This document shows positions 1-9,458 of a DNA stretch of 64,000 bases, piece by piece. The position numbers and the translations under genes were made by a program. The stretch comes from Eubacteriales Family XIII. Incertae Sedis bacterium (lineage in GTDB: Bacteria; Bacillota; Clostridia; Peptostreptococcales; Anaerovoracaceae), in contig JAISTX010000083.1 in the NCBI GenBank assembly GCA_031272365.1, forward strand, positions 55,383 through 119,382, read 5' to 3'. Numbering within the stretch: the first letter of the stretch is position 1; each line of letters begins with the position of its first letter. The notes below the pieces were generated by a model. That model was given only the letters and a program-made list of their open reading frames with translations, made no database searches and had not been told where the DNA came from.

Positions 1-2
1 AT

Positions 3-1172
3 GTGACGGAGATCCCCGCGTACTCCATCGGCTTCGCGATGCTCGTCGGGCTGTTCGCGACGGGGGTGCTCTTCGCGGTGCGGTTCGTCGGCGTCGTCTT
101 CGGCGCGCGCGACATCCGGGAGAAGTCCCAGGTGGAGAAGCTGCGCAGCTGGGCGATCCTCACGCTGTCCGGCGTGAAGGGCACGGTGAGCCTCGCGACC
201 GCCTTCTCCCTGCCGCTCGCCTTCGCGAGCGGGAAGGTCTTCGTGCACCGCGACTTCCTGCTGTTCGTGACGTCGTGCGCGATCATCTACTCGCTCGTGA
301 TCTCCACCCTGCTGCTGCCGGTCATCGCCAAGCCGAAGGCGCCGAGGAAGCGCAACCGCGTCATGGTCCAGATCATCCGCGAGATCATCCCCGTCGTCGA
401 GGCGTCGGAGGGCACGTGCGCCGGCTCGGTCGCGCAGCACCTGAAGCGGCGCGCCCGCGCGCTCGAGTACGAGGACCTCGGCACGGCGGAGAAGCGGCTC
501 GTCGGCGTGCTCCGCCAGGACTTTTTCCGGCACGAGCTCGCGCTCATGGAGAAGCTGCGCAAGAAGGGCGAGGTCACGCACGAGGAGTACGCCGCCTACT
601 GCAGCCTGTTCGCGGTCTTCTCCGCCCTGCAGGAGGGATCCCTTTTGCGGCGCCTGCTGAACCGCATGCGGTTCTCGTTCCGCCTGCTCGGGAGGACGGC
701 GAAGGCGATGCAGAGCCTCGCGGGCGGCACGGTGGACGGGCGGCGCATGCAGGAGATCTTCTGGTCGAACACGGGCCATATCTCGGAGATCCTCGACCGC
801 AAATACGGGAAGCGGGACGACCCGATCCTCTCGCGCGTCGTCGAGGAGCGCGTGGACATCGCGACCGCCGTCTTCGATCGCGCTTTCGGCGAGACGCTCG
901 AGCACCACCTGCACGAGGAGTACGACCGCGAGATCAAGCGCTGCTTCGGGCTCGAGCGCGAGATCCTCTCGCGGTACGAGATGGAGGGGCGCATCAGCGA
1001 GGACGAGGCGGACATGATCCGGGTCGAGATCAACAAGCTCGAGACCTACGCCATCGAGGAGGTCCATTCCGACGTCTCCAAACGCCTCATCGTCAGCCGC
1101 GCGAACCGGCGCAAGACCGCCGTGAAGCGCCGGCTCGCCGCGAAGCGCAGGCTCCCGGCAAAGAAATCCTGA
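3..1172 (+). CDS. CPA1-type Na+/H+ antiporter, C-terminal part (5' truncated by window edge)
   Basis: Translation has membrane segments with ...SWAILTLSGVKGTVSLATAFSLPLAF... typical of NhaP/CPA1, followed by a long charged cytoplasmic tail; ORF begins at the window edge. Confidence 0.8.
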   Translation: MTEIPAYSIGFAMLVGLFATGVLFAVRFVGVVFGARDIREKSQVEKLRSWAILTLSGVKGTVSLATAFSLPLAFASGKVFVHRDFLLFVTSCAIIYSLVISTLLLPVIAKPKAPRKRNRVMVQIIREIIPVVEASEGTCAGSVAQHLKRRARALEYEDLGTAEKRLVGVLRQDFFRHELALMEKLRKKGEVTHEEYAAYCSLFAVFSALQEGSLLRRLLNRMRFSFRLLGRTAKAMQSLAGGTVDGRRMQEIFWSNTGHISEILDRKYGKRDDPILSRVVEERVDIATAVFDRAFGETLEHHLHEEYDREIKRCFGLEREILSRYEMEGRISEDEADMIRVEINKLETYAIEEVHSDVSKRLIVSRANRRKTAVKRRLAAKRRLPAKKS

Positions 1173-1210
1173 CCAGCCCCCGCCGGGAAACATGTGGTAT
1201 ACTGGCCTTT

Positions 1211-2230
1211 ATGAATACGACGATTGACACAAAGGGCCTCAAGGGGCGCAGCTTCCTCACCCTCATGGATTTCACGCAGGAGGAGATCCGCACCCTGCTC
1301 GACCTCGCGAAGGAGCTCAAGGCCAGGCGGGCGGCGGGGCAGGCGGGCGGCCTGCTCGCCGGCAAGAATATATTATTGATTTTCGAGAAGACGAGCTCGC
1401 GGACGCGGTGCTCTTTCGAGATCGGCGCGCTCGAGGAGGGGGCGCAGGTCACGTACATCGGGCCGGGCTCGTCGCAGTTCGGCAAGAAGGAGAGCGTGCG
1501 GGACAGCGCGCAGCTCTTCGGGAAGTACTACGACGCGATCGAGTACCGGGGGTTTGCGCAGAAGACGGTGGAGGAGCTGGCGAAGCATTCGGGCGTGCCC
1601 GTGTGGAACGGGCTGACGGACGACGACCACCCGACGCAGATCCTCGCGGACCTGCTCACGATCGAGGAGAAGGTGAGAAAGCCGCTCTCTGAGGTCAAGG
1701 TCGTCTTCGCGGGCGACATCCGCAACAACATGAGCTACGCCTGGATGTACGGGGCGGCGATCATGGGGTTCCGGTTCGCGGCGTACGGGCCTGAGGAGCT
1801 GGCGCCGTCGGAGACGGTGGTGGCCAGGGCCGACGCGCGCGCGGCGGCGAGCCGGTCGGGCGGCGTCATCGAATGGGGCTCTGACCCCGCGCTGCTCGAG
1901 GGCGCGGACGTGATCTATTCGGACATATGGGCGTCGATGGGCGAGGAGGACAAGATCCCCGAGCGCGTGAAGCTGCTCACGCCCTACCGCGTGACGGAGC
2001 AGATGTTTGAGAAGACGGGCAACCCGGACGCCATCTTCCTGCACTGCCTGCCGTCGTTCCACGACTTCGACACGGAGATGGCGCGCGACCAGTTTGCGCT
2101 CGGCTATGACATCCGCGAGGTGACGGACGAGGTCTTCAGCGGCCCCCGCTCCGTCGTGTTCGACGAAGCGGAGAACCGCCTGCATACGATCAAATCTGTG
2201 ATGGTGGCCACCATCAGCGACGTCCTCTAA
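1211..2230 (+). CDS. argF: Ornithine carbamoyltransferase
   Basis: 339 aa; ATG at 1211 in the longer 275..2230 frame. FEKTSSRTRCSFE (STRTR-type carbamoyl-phosphate motif), HPTQ and FLHCLPSFHD motifs. Confidence 0.93.
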   Translation: MNTTIDTKGLKGRSFLTLMDFTQEEIRTLLDLAKELKARRAAGQAGGLLAGKNILLIFEKTSSRTRCSFEIGALEEGAQVTYIGPGSSQFGKKESVRDSAQLFGKYYDAIEYRGFAQKTVEELAKHSGVPVWNGLTDDDHPTQILADLLTIEEKVRKPLSEVKVVFAGDIRNNMSYAWMYGAAIMGFRFAAYGPEELAPSETVVARADARAAASRSGGVIEWGSDPALLEGADVIYSDIWASMGEEDKIPERVKLLTPYRVTEQMFEKTGNPDAIFLHCLPSFHDFDTEMARDQFALGYDIREVTDEVFSGPRSVVFDEAENRLHTIKSVMVATISDVL

Positions 2231-2248
2231 GGACGCGCGGCGCGCGGG

Positions 2249-2662
2249 TCAGCCCGCGTTCTTCTCCTTCAGGAGGTCGCGGATCTCCGCCAGCAGCTCG
2301 GCCTCGGTCGGACCGGCGGGGGCTTCTTCCTCTTTCTCCTTGGGCATCGCCTTGTTGACCGCCTTGACGATCAGGAAGACGACGAAGGCGATGATGAGGA
2401 AGGTGACGACGGCCTGGATGAAGACGCCGTAGGTGATGGCGCTGGAGCCCTCCGCCGCGTTCGGCGGGAACGTCCAGTGCGTGAAGTCGATGCCGCCCGT
2501 CGCGAAGCCGACGATCGGCATGATGATGTTTTGCACGAGCGCCGTGACGATCGCGGTGAACGCGCCGCCGATGACGATGCCGACGGCCATGTCCAGCACG
2601 TTGCCGCGCATGATGAAGGCCTTGAATTCATTGATGAAACCTTTTGCTTTTTCCTTTTCCAC
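2249..2662 (-). CDS. mscL: Large-conductance mechanosensitive channel MscL
   Basis: 137 aa; GFINEFKAFIMRGNVLDMAVGIVIGGAFTAIV and C-terminal LLAEIRDLLKEK are MscL hallmarks. Confidence 0.95.
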   Translation of the reverse strand: MEKEKAKGFINEFKAFIMRGNVLDMAVGIVIGGAFTAIVTALVQNIIMPIVGFATGGIDFTHWTFPPNAAEGSSAITYGVFIQAVVTFLIIAFVVFLIVKAVNKAMPKEKEEEAPAGPTEAELLAEIRDLLKEKNAG

Positions 2663-2747
2663 TGTCTTACCCTCCTATCGGATTATCACAAAGCGAAATA
2701 AAATACCAGAGGTATTATACCAAATCTAAGAAATATTTCTACTATTT

Positions 2748-3869
2748 CTACTCTATATCATCCAATGTGAAGGGGCGGTCCGGGGGCGGCCCGTCGCCGT
2801 TCGGCTGGATCGTGTCGTCCACGCGGCGCGCGCCGACGCCCTGCCCGTGGATGAGCGAGGCCCGCCCGTCCACCGGCGAGTACGGCACGGCCTCCTGCTG
2901 CTGGCGCTGCAGGCGCTCGCGCTCGGCGCGCTCCTGCTCGGCCCTCCGCTTCCGCGCGGCGGCCTTCGCGCGCTTCTCCTTCTCTTTGTTGGCCATGGAG
3001 ATGAGCACGGCGACGATGACGATGACGATGACGAGCGCGATGGCGTAGGGCAGGATCCGCTTCCCGTAGACGGCGAACAGGTTCTCGTTCTCCGTGATGC
3101 GGAAGGTGATGCGCGCGGACACGCCGTCGATGGTCAGGACGAGGTCGGTCTCGCCGGCCCCGGTGGCGATGAACTCCTTGCGGCTGTTGTTCCACGTCGC
3201 GACGTCCGGGTTGCTGAGCGACCATTCGGGCGAGCCCTGCTGGCGCGCGCCCGCGGGGATGAGCTCGTAGGAGAAATCGTTGAAGACGTCCCCGATCTTG
3301 ATGTCGAAGACCGTCTTGCCGCTCTCGAGGCCGCTGAGCGCCGATTCGTCGCAGAGGATCTTCACGCCCGTCGGCGGCGGCTGGTTGACGGTGATCTCGA
3401 TCTCAGAGGAGCGCACCTCCTCGGCGATCGCCCGTATCCAGGCCTCGCCGGGCGCGACCGCCGTGACCAGCCCGTTCTCGCCGACCGTCACGACGTCCGG
3501 GTCGCTCGACTCCCAGTAGATGACCGAGCCCTCCGGCAGGTTCGTGTCGAGGTAGAGCACCGTCTGCGTCCCGACGTCCATCGTGGCCGGCGGGGACGTG
3601 ATGTTCAGGAAGGGCGCCTCCGGCGCCTCGGCCGCTTTGATGGGCTCCCCGTTCGCGTCCAGGACGCGCTGCCCGTTCGCGTCGACGTAGTAGCCCTCGT
3701 CGTCGACGCCGAGGTCGATCATCCCGCCGCCGCCACGCCCGTCGTCCTCCGTCGCGTAGGCGAGGTCGGCGATGGACAGCACGTACGTGCAGGTCAGCGC
3801 CGCCACGAGCACGACGACCAGCACGATCACCCCTATTCTCAGCTTCTTGCGGTCTCTCATAGTCTTCAA
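2748..3869 (-). CDS. Membrane protein with Ig-like (BIG_2) domains and a charged cytoplasmic tail
   Basis: N-terminal TM (IGVIVLVVVLVAALTCTYVL), SDPDVVTVGENGLVTAVAPGEAWIRA BIG_2 pattern, second TM (ILPYAIALVIVIVIVAVLIS), then Arg/Glu/Gln-rich tail. Confidence 0.75.
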   Translation of the reverse strand: MKTMRDRKKLRIGVIVLVVVLVAALTCTYVLSIADLAYATEDDGRGGGGMIDLGVDDEGYYVDANGQRVLDANGEPIKAAEAPEAPFLNITSPPATMDVGTQTVLYLDTNLPEGSVIYWESSDPDVVTVGENGLVTAVAPGEAWIRAIAEEVRSSEIEITVNQPPPTGVKILCDESALSGLESGKTVFDIKIGDVFNDFSYELIPAGARQQGSPEWSLSNPDVATWNNSRKEFIATGAGETDLVLTIDGVSARITFRITENENLFAVYGKRILPYAIALVIVIVIVAVLISMANKEKEKRAKAAARKRRAEQERAERERLQRQQQEAVPYSPVDGRASLIHGQGVGARRVDDTIQPNGDGPPPDRPFTLDDIE

Positions 3870-5173
3870 CCTTCTGTATTATACACTATGCCGATGTCGC
3901 TGCGGCAGTAGGCGCCGTCGAAACGGATGCAGGCCACGCCCGCGTACGCCCGCGCCCGCGCCTCCTCGTGCGTCGCGCCGCTGCCCACGACGCCGAGCAC
4001 GCGCCCGCCGTTCGTGAGGGTCTGCCCCCCCTCGCCGGCCTTCGTCCCCGCGTGGAACACGAGGATATCCCCCGGCACCTGCTCGAGCCCGCAGATAGCG
4101 TCTCCTTTTGAATAACTGCCTGGATAGCCGCCCGCCGCCATGACGACGCACACCGTCTTCCGGTCGTCCGCCCATTCGATCTCCTTCTGCGCGAGGCGGT
4201 CTTCCGTCGCCGCGAGCAGGATCTCGAGGAGGTCGGTCTTGAGGCGCGGCAGCACGGCCTGCGTCTCGGGGTCGCCGAAGCGGTTGTTGAATTCGATGAC
4301 CTTCGGCCCGTCCTTGCCGAGCATGAGCCCGACGAAGAGGACGCCTCGGAAATCCAGCCCGTCCTTGCGGAAGCCCTCCAGCGTGGGGAGGAGGATCTCG
4401 TCGTAGACGCGCTGCATCATGCCCGTGCCGCCGGCGAAGAGCAGCGACGGGGAGTATGTACCCATGCCGCCGGTGTTCGGCCCTTTGTCCTCGTCGTAGA
4501 TGCGCTTGTAGTCCTGCGCCGACTCCATCGGCACGATCGCGCTGCCGTCCACGAAGCAGAGCATGGACGCCTCGGTGCCGCGCAGGAATTCCTCGACGAC
4601 CACCTTGTCGCCAGCCTCCCCGAAGGCGCGCGCGCCCATCAGCTCCTCGGCCGCCCGCTCGGCCTCCTCCCGCGTCTGCGCGATGAGGACGCCCTTGCCG
4701 GCCGCGAGGCCGTCGGCCTTCAGCACCATCGGGAACCCGAAGACCCCGATGTCCGCCTTCAGGGACGCGAGGTCGGTGTACTCTTTGTAGCCCGCCGTCG
4801 GGATGCCGTGCCGCGCGAGGAAGGCCTTCGTGAAGGACTTGCTCGCCTCGAGCTGCGCGCATTTCCGGTTTGGGCCGAAGACGCGGATCCCGCGCGCCGT
4901 CAGGGCGTCCGTGAGCCCGAGCGCGAGCGGCACCTCGGGGCCGACCACACACAGGTCCGGCCGCTCCGCCTCCGCGAGCGCCACAAGCGCGGGGATGTCC
5001 TCCGCGCCCACTGCCGCGTTTCGGAGTTTGGACGCGCCTCCCGGCGCACCCGGCGCACCTTGCGTCCCGGCGTTCCCGGGCGCGCAGACGATTTCCGCCA
5101 CGCGGGGGCTCTGCGCGAGCTTCCACGCGATGGCGTGCTCCCTGCCGCCTCCGCCTACGAGCAGTATTTTCAT
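3866..5173 (-). CDS. purD: Phosphoribosylamine--glycine ligase
   Basis: MKILLVGGGGREHAIAWKLAQSP start at 5173; ATP-grasp motifs; ATGA overlap with purH stop. Confidence 0.95.
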   Translation of the reverse strand: MKILLVGGGGREHAIAWKLAQSPRVAEIVCAPGNAGTQGAPGAPGGASKLRNAAVGAEDIPALVALAEAERPDLCVVGPEVPLALGLTDALTARGIRVFGPNRKCAQLEASKSFTKAFLARHGIPTAGYKEYTDLASLKADIGVFGFPMVLKADGLAAGKGVLIAQTREEAERAAEELMGARAFGEAGDKVVVEEFLRGTEASMLCFVDGSAIVPMESAQDYKRIYDEDKGPNTGGMGTYSPSLLFAGGTGMMQRVYDEILLPTLEGFRKDGLDFRGVLFVGLMLGKDGPKVIEFNNRFGDPETQAVLPRLKTDLLEILLAATEDRLAQKEIEWADDRKTVCVVMAAGGYPGSYSKGDAICGLEQVPGDILVFHAGTKAGEGGQTLTNGGRVLGVVGSGATHEEARARAYAGVACIRFDGAYCRSDIGIVYNTEG

Positions 5174-6753
5174 CAATGCTTGAAATGCCTCATGCCGGTG
5201 AAGACCATCGCGATCCCGAACGCGTCGCATTTGGCGATCGACTCCTCGTCCTTCAGCGAGCCGCCGGGCTGTATGATCGCCGTGACGCCCGCCGCGGCCG
5301 CCAGCTCCACGCAGTCGGGGAACGGGAAGAACGCGTCGGAGGCCAGGATGGCCCCGGCGGCCGGCTTCAGCGGGAGGACCCAGTCGCTCGCGTTGCCGTC
5401 GTCCGGCCCGGCGATCGCGATGCGCGCCGCGCCGATGCGGTTCGTCTGCCCCGGCCCCACGCCAAGCGTCTGCCCGCCCTTCGCGATCACGATCGCGTTG
5501 GACTTCACGTGCTTGACGACCTTCATGCCAAACTGCATGTCGTTCCACTCCTCCAGCGTCGGCTGCCGCTGCGTGACGGTCACCAGCTCCGCCTCGTCGA
5601 ACATCGGCTGGTCGACGTCCTGGATCAGCAGCCCGCCGTCGACCTTCTTGAGGTCGAGGGCGCCGGCCGGCGCCTGGCGGTCCATCTGCGGCAGCTTCAA
5701 AAGCCGGATGTTCGGCTTCTGCGTGAGCACGGAGAGCGCCTCGTCCGAGAACCCTGGCGCGATGACGATCTCCACGAAGATCTCCGCGATCTTCTCCGCC
5801 GTCGCGAGGTCGATCGGCATGTTCGCCGCGATGATGCCGCCGAAGATCGAGACCGGGTCCGCGTCGTACGCTTTGCAGTACGCGTCGTAGATCGTCGCCG
5901 CGCTGCCGACACCGCACGGGTTCGCGTGCTTCACGGCAACGACGGTCGGCTCCGAAAACTCCCGCAGGCACGCGACGGCGCCGTTCGCGTCGTTTATATT
6001 ATTGAAGGAAAGCTCTTTTCCGTGGAGCTGCCCGGCGTTCACGAGGGCGCCTTTCCACGCGCGCACCTCGCGGTAGTAGGACGCCGCCTGGTGCGGGTTC
6101 TCGCCGTAGCGCAGATCCTGGATCTTCTCGAAGGTGAAGGTCGGGTTGTCCGGCAGCGGGATGCCCTTGACGCTGCGCAGGTAGTCCGCGATGAGCGCGT
6201 CGTAGGAGGCCGTGTGCTCGAAGACCTTCAGGGCGAGGCGGTATTTGGTCTCGTAGGAGACGGCCTCGGCGGTCTTGGCGGAGCGCAGCTCCATGATGAC
6301 CTCCGCGTAGTCGGCGGGGTCGCAGACGACGATGACGTCCTTGTGGTTTTTCGCGGCCGAGCGCAGCATGGTCGGGCCGCCGATGTCGATGTTCTCGATG
6401 GCGAGCGGCAGCGTCACGTCCTCGCGCAGGATCGTCTGCTTGAAGGGGTAGAGGTTGATCGCCACGACGTCGATGGGCTCGATGCCGAGCTGCATGAGCT
6501 GCGCCATGTGGTCGGGGTTGCCGCGCATCGCGAGGATGCCGCCGTGCACCGCCGGGTGCAGCGTCTTCACGCGCCCGTCGAGGCATTCGGGGAAGCCCGT
6601 CACCTCCGAAACCTGCACGACGGGGACGCCGGCCTCCATGAGCGTGGAAAACGTGCCGCCCGTCGAGAGGATCTCGAAACCCAACTCCCGCAGGGCGAGG
6701 GCAAATTCCACGACGCCCGTCTTGTCCGAAACGCTGATCAAAGCACGCATCAA
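5173..6753 (-). CDS. purH: Bifunctional AICAR formyltransferase/IMP cyclohydrolase
   Basis: 526 aa; MRALISVSDKTGVVEFALALRELGFEILSTGGT and DLRYGENPHQ motifs. Confidence 0.96.
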   Translation of the reverse strand: MMRALISVSDKTGVVEFALALRELGFEILSTGGTFSTLMEAGVPVVQVSEVTGFPECLDGRVKTLHPAVHGGILAMRGNPDHMAQLMQLGIEPIDVVAINLYPFKQTILREDVTLPLAIENIDIGGPTMLRSAAKNHKDVIVVCDPADYAEVIMELRSAKTAEAVSYETKYRLALKVFEHTASYDALIADYLRSVKGIPLPDNPTFTFEKIQDLRYGENPHQAASYYREVRAWKGALVNAGQLHGKELSFNNINDANGAVACLREFSEPTVVAVKHANPCGVGSAATIYDAYCKAYDADPVSIFGGIIAANMPIDLATAEKIAEIFVEIVIAPGFSDEALSVLTQKPNIRLLKLPQMDRQAPAGALDLKKVDGGLLIQDVDQPMFDEAELVTVTQRQPTLEEWNDMQFGMKVVKHVKSNAIVIAKGGQTLGVGPGQTNRIGAARIAIAGPDDGNASDWVLPLKPAAGAILASDAFFPFPDCVELAAAAGVTAIIQPGGSLKDEESIAKCDAFGIAMVFTGMRHFKH

Positions 6754-6830
6754 ACCACCAACTTTCTTCTACTCAACATCCAACACAATCCAAAAAACAT
6801 CTTCCACGCCAACACCCATCACCAATCAAC

Positions 6831-6912
6831 AATCCTCAATCCTCAATCCTCAATTCTCAATTCTCAATTCTCAATTCTCAATCCTCAATCCTCAATCCTC
6901 AATCCTCAATCC
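6831..6912. repeat. Heptanucleotide tandem repeat (about 11 copies of ATCCTCA/ATTCTCA)
   Basis: Read directly: (atcctca)n(attctca)4(atcctca)n, period 7, about 82 bp. Confidence 0.95.
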
Positions 6913-7325
6913 AAAGAAGCCACCGTGACCGCGCCGCTGGACTCGAGCAGCGTCGTCGCGCTGTCCGGGTCCTCCACGCGGAAGACGACGTAGGCCTGCC
7001 CCTCCTCGCTCGCGACGAAGGCGTACATGTACTCCACCTGCACGGCCGCGTCGGCGAACAGCTTCAGCACCTTCGCGAGGCTGCCCGGCTTGTCCTCCAT
7101 CTTCACGGCGACGACCGGCGTCAGCGACGCGACCCAGCCGCCGGATTTCAGCAGCGCGAGCGCTTTCTTCGGCGCGTCCGACAGGAAGCGCAGGATGCCG
7201 AACTCCGCCGTGTCCGCGACCGTGAACGCCTTCAGGTCGATGCCCGCCTCCGCGAGCTGCGCCGTGATCTCCGACAGCGCCCCCGGCTTGTTCTCCACAA
7301 ATACCGAAACTTGATCCATGATCAT
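6906..7325 (-). CDS. Tandem ACT-domain protein
   Basis: MIMDQVSVFVENKPGALSEITAQLAEAGIDLKAF...; second ACT VKMEDKPGSLAKVLKLFADA; AGGAGG RBS 8 nt upstream of the ATG at 7325. Confidence 0.85.
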   Translation of the reverse strand: MIMDQVSVFVENKPGALSEITAQLAEAGIDLKAFTVADTAEFGILRFLSDAPKKALALLKSGGWVASLTPVVAVKMEDKPGSLAKVLKLFADAAVQVEYMYAFVASEEGQAYVVFRVEDPDSATTLLESSGAVTVASLD

Positions 7326-7337
7326 GGTAGTCACCTC

Positions 7338-8633
7338 CTAAATCTTCCGCTTGTCGATGACGCGCACGGCCTTGCCTTCGCTGCGCGTGATCGTCCGCGG
7401 CGCGACGAGCGTCACCTTCGGCGAGATGCCGAGCATCGACCGCAGCGCGGCCAGAAGCTCCGCCTCCTTCTTCTCGATGACCTTGACCTCGTCGGAGAAC
7501 ACGTCCTCCGACATCTCCACCTGCACCTCGAACGTGTCCGTGTGGTGCTCGCGGTCGACGATGATGAGGTAGTTGGCCGGGTAGCCCTGCCCGACGAGCA
7601 CCGTCTCGATCTGCGACGGGAACACGTTGACGCCGCGGATGATGAGCATGTCGTCCGTGCGCCCCATGAGCCGCTTCATCTTCGTGAGCGTCCGCCCGCA
7701 CGAGCACGCGTCGCGCGAAAGCAGCGTGATGTCGCGCGTCCGGTACCGCAGCAGCGGGAACGCCTGCTTGGTCAGGCACGTGAAGACGAGCTCGCCCTTC
7801 GTGCCGATCGCCTGCTGCTCGCCCGTCGCCGGGTCGATGATCTCCGGGTAGAAATGGTCCTCGCAGACGTGCATGCCCGTCTGCTCCTCGCACTCGAACG
7901 ACACGCCGGGGCCGCTGATCTCCGTCAGCCCGTAGATGTCGTAGGCCTTGAGCCCGAGCGACTTCTCGATCTCGCGCCGCATCTCCTCGCTCCACGCCTC
8001 CGCGCCGAAGATGCCGGACTTGAGCTTGAGCTTGCCCGTGATCCCCGCGTCGTGCGCCGACTCGCCGAGGAACGCCGCGTACGACGGCGTGCAGCAGATG
8101 ATCGTCGCCTCGAGGTCTTCCATGAACGTGAGCTGCCGCTCCGTGTTGCCGCTGCTCATCGGCAGCGTGAGGCAGCCGACCCTGTGCGAACCGCCGTTGA
8201 GCCCCGGGCCGCCCGTGAACAGCCCGTAGCCGTAGCAGACGTGGCACACGTCCGTGTCCGAGCCGCCCGCCGCGACGATCGCGCGCGCGCAGCCGTCCTC
8301 CCAAAGGTCGAGGTCGTGCTGCGTGTAGAACGCCACGACGCGCTTGCCCGTCGTGCCGCTCGTCGACTGGATGCGCACGCAGTCCTTCAGCGGCAGCGCG
8401 AGGAACCCGTACGGGTACGCGTCCTTGAGGTCGTCCTTCGTCGTGAACGGCAGCTTCGCGAGATCCTCGATCCCCTTGATGTCGCCCGGCTCGACGCCCG
8501 CGTCCTGCATCTTCTTGCGGTACGGCTCCACGTTGTCGTAGACGTGCCGCACCTGCTTGACGAGCCGCTCCGACTGCAACGCCGTCATCGCGTCGCGGCT
8601 CATCGTTTCGATTTCTTCTTGATAGTACGCCAA
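7338..8633 (-). CDS. paaK: Phenylacetate-CoA ligase family (PaaK-like adenylate-forming enzyme)
   Basis: IQSTSGTTGKRVVAFYT ATP motif, YGLTEISGPGVSFEC, C-terminal EGKAVRVIDKRK. TTG start at 8633 (AGGAGAGGG RBS, LAYYQEEIETMSRD) is more plausible than the upstream ATG of the ORF. Confidence 0.88.
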   Translation of the reverse strand: MAYYQEEIETMSRDAMTALQSERLVKQVRHVYDNVEPYRKKMQDAGVEPGDIKGIEDLAKLPFTTKDDLKDAYPYGFLALPLKDCVRIQSTSGTTGKRVVAFYTQHDLDLWEDGCARAIVAAGGSDTDVCHVCYGYGLFTGGPGLNGGSHRVGCLTLPMSSGNTERQLTFMEDLEATIICCTPSYAAFLGESAHDAGITGKLKLKSGIFGAEAWSEEMRREIEKSLGLKAYDIYGLTEISGPGVSFECEEQTGMHVCEDHFYPEIIDPATGEQQAIGTKGELVFTCLTKQAFPLLRYRTRDITLLSRDACSCGRTLTKMKRLMGRTDDMLIIRGVNVFPSQIETVLVGQGYPANYLIIVDREHHTDTFEVQVEMSEDVFSDEVKVIEKKEAELLAALRSMLGISPKVTLVAPRTITRSEGKAVRVIDKRKI

Positions 8634-8656
8634 TTTCCCTCTCCTCTCTTTTGTTG

Positions 8657-9043
8657 TTATTTCAAACGATCTCCACTCCACTTATCTATCTTTTCAGGCG
8701 TCTGCACGCCCTTTTCGATCATATAGGAAACGAGCCGCCCGCTGCCGACGTACTCCTGGTTCACCGTGAATAACCGTTTGGCGCCGGCCCACACGCCGAT
8801 GCCGAGGGGTTCCTTCGTGAGGTGCGTCACCTCGCCGACCTTCCAGCTGCGCGGGCTGCCGAGGAAGGGTTTCAGCGTCAGGTCGTCGCCGCTCACCGAG
8901 AGCCGCCACGTCGGGGCGTGGACGACAAAATGGAGATGGTTCTCAAGGCCCGCCCCCCGCAAGGCCCTCTCCCGCAAGCACCTGTATAAGACCGTCAGCG
9001 CGATGACGATAAGCGCCCCGCTGCAATACCGCAGAATATCCAT
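8657..9043 (-). CDS. Hypothetical membrane-anchored protein (PH-like)
   Basis: 128-aa ORF, N-terminal TM (ILRYCSGALIVIALTVLY); no family recognised with confidence. Confidence 0.5.
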   Translation of the reverse strand: MDILRYCSGALIVIALTVLYRCLRERALRGAGLENHLHFVVHAPTWRLSVSGDDLTLKPFLGSPRSWKVGEVTHLTKEPLGIGVWAGAKRLFTVNQEYVGSGRLVSYMIEKGVQTPEKIDKWSGDRLK

Positions 9044-9146
9044 AGAGTGAAGTATACCACATTGGAGGCGAACTCGTCGGTCTGGAAACGACGGATTCGC
9101 CCTGTGACTTCGGCAACTGCCTTATACCACATTGGAGGCGCGGACG

Positions 9147-9289
9147 ACCGATTTGCAATCGAGTTCGCGGGTTGCACCACAATCCGCGAACTCGATGCAA
9201 GATTGGTAAGAAAACGCGCCCCTGGACGACCAAATTTCAATCGAGTTCGCGGATTGCGGTTCAAGCCGCGAACTCGATGCAAAATCGGT
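9147..9289. repeat. Two tandem long palindromic units, 82-bp period
   Basis: Unit 1 arms 9147-9170 / 9184-9207, unit 2 arms 9229-9252 / 9266-9289; shared core CGAGTTCGCGG...CCGCGAACTCG. Confidence 0.9.
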
Positions 9290-9359
9290 ATGAAAGCGCA
9301 CCCCCACCCGGGGCCACTGCCCACGGTGCCCGGCTGCAGACGGCAACCCATCGGTGAAC

Positions 9360-9431
9360 GAGTTAGTACAGCGTTTATCGCGATTTCTGGCGGACTTTTC
9401 CTTGAAATCGCTATAAACGCTGTACTAACTC
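9360..9431. repeat. Long inverted repeat, 28-bp arms, 16-nt loop
   Basis: gagttagtacagcgtttatcgcgatttc / gaaatcgctataaacgctgtactaactc, one mismatch. Confidence 0.95.
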
Positions 9432-9458
9432 AATTTCTTGATCTGCCGGTCAGGCTGT

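Noticed and set aside
275-1210. N-terminal extension of the argF frame overlapping the antiporter
   Set aside because: Pro/Ala/Arg-rich out-of-frame translation of the antiporter gene; ATG at 1211 gives a normal-length OTC.
9147-9289. Possible CRISPR array
   Set aside because: Only two units, each a long palindrome with an 82-bp period, no uniform spacers and no cas genes in the window.
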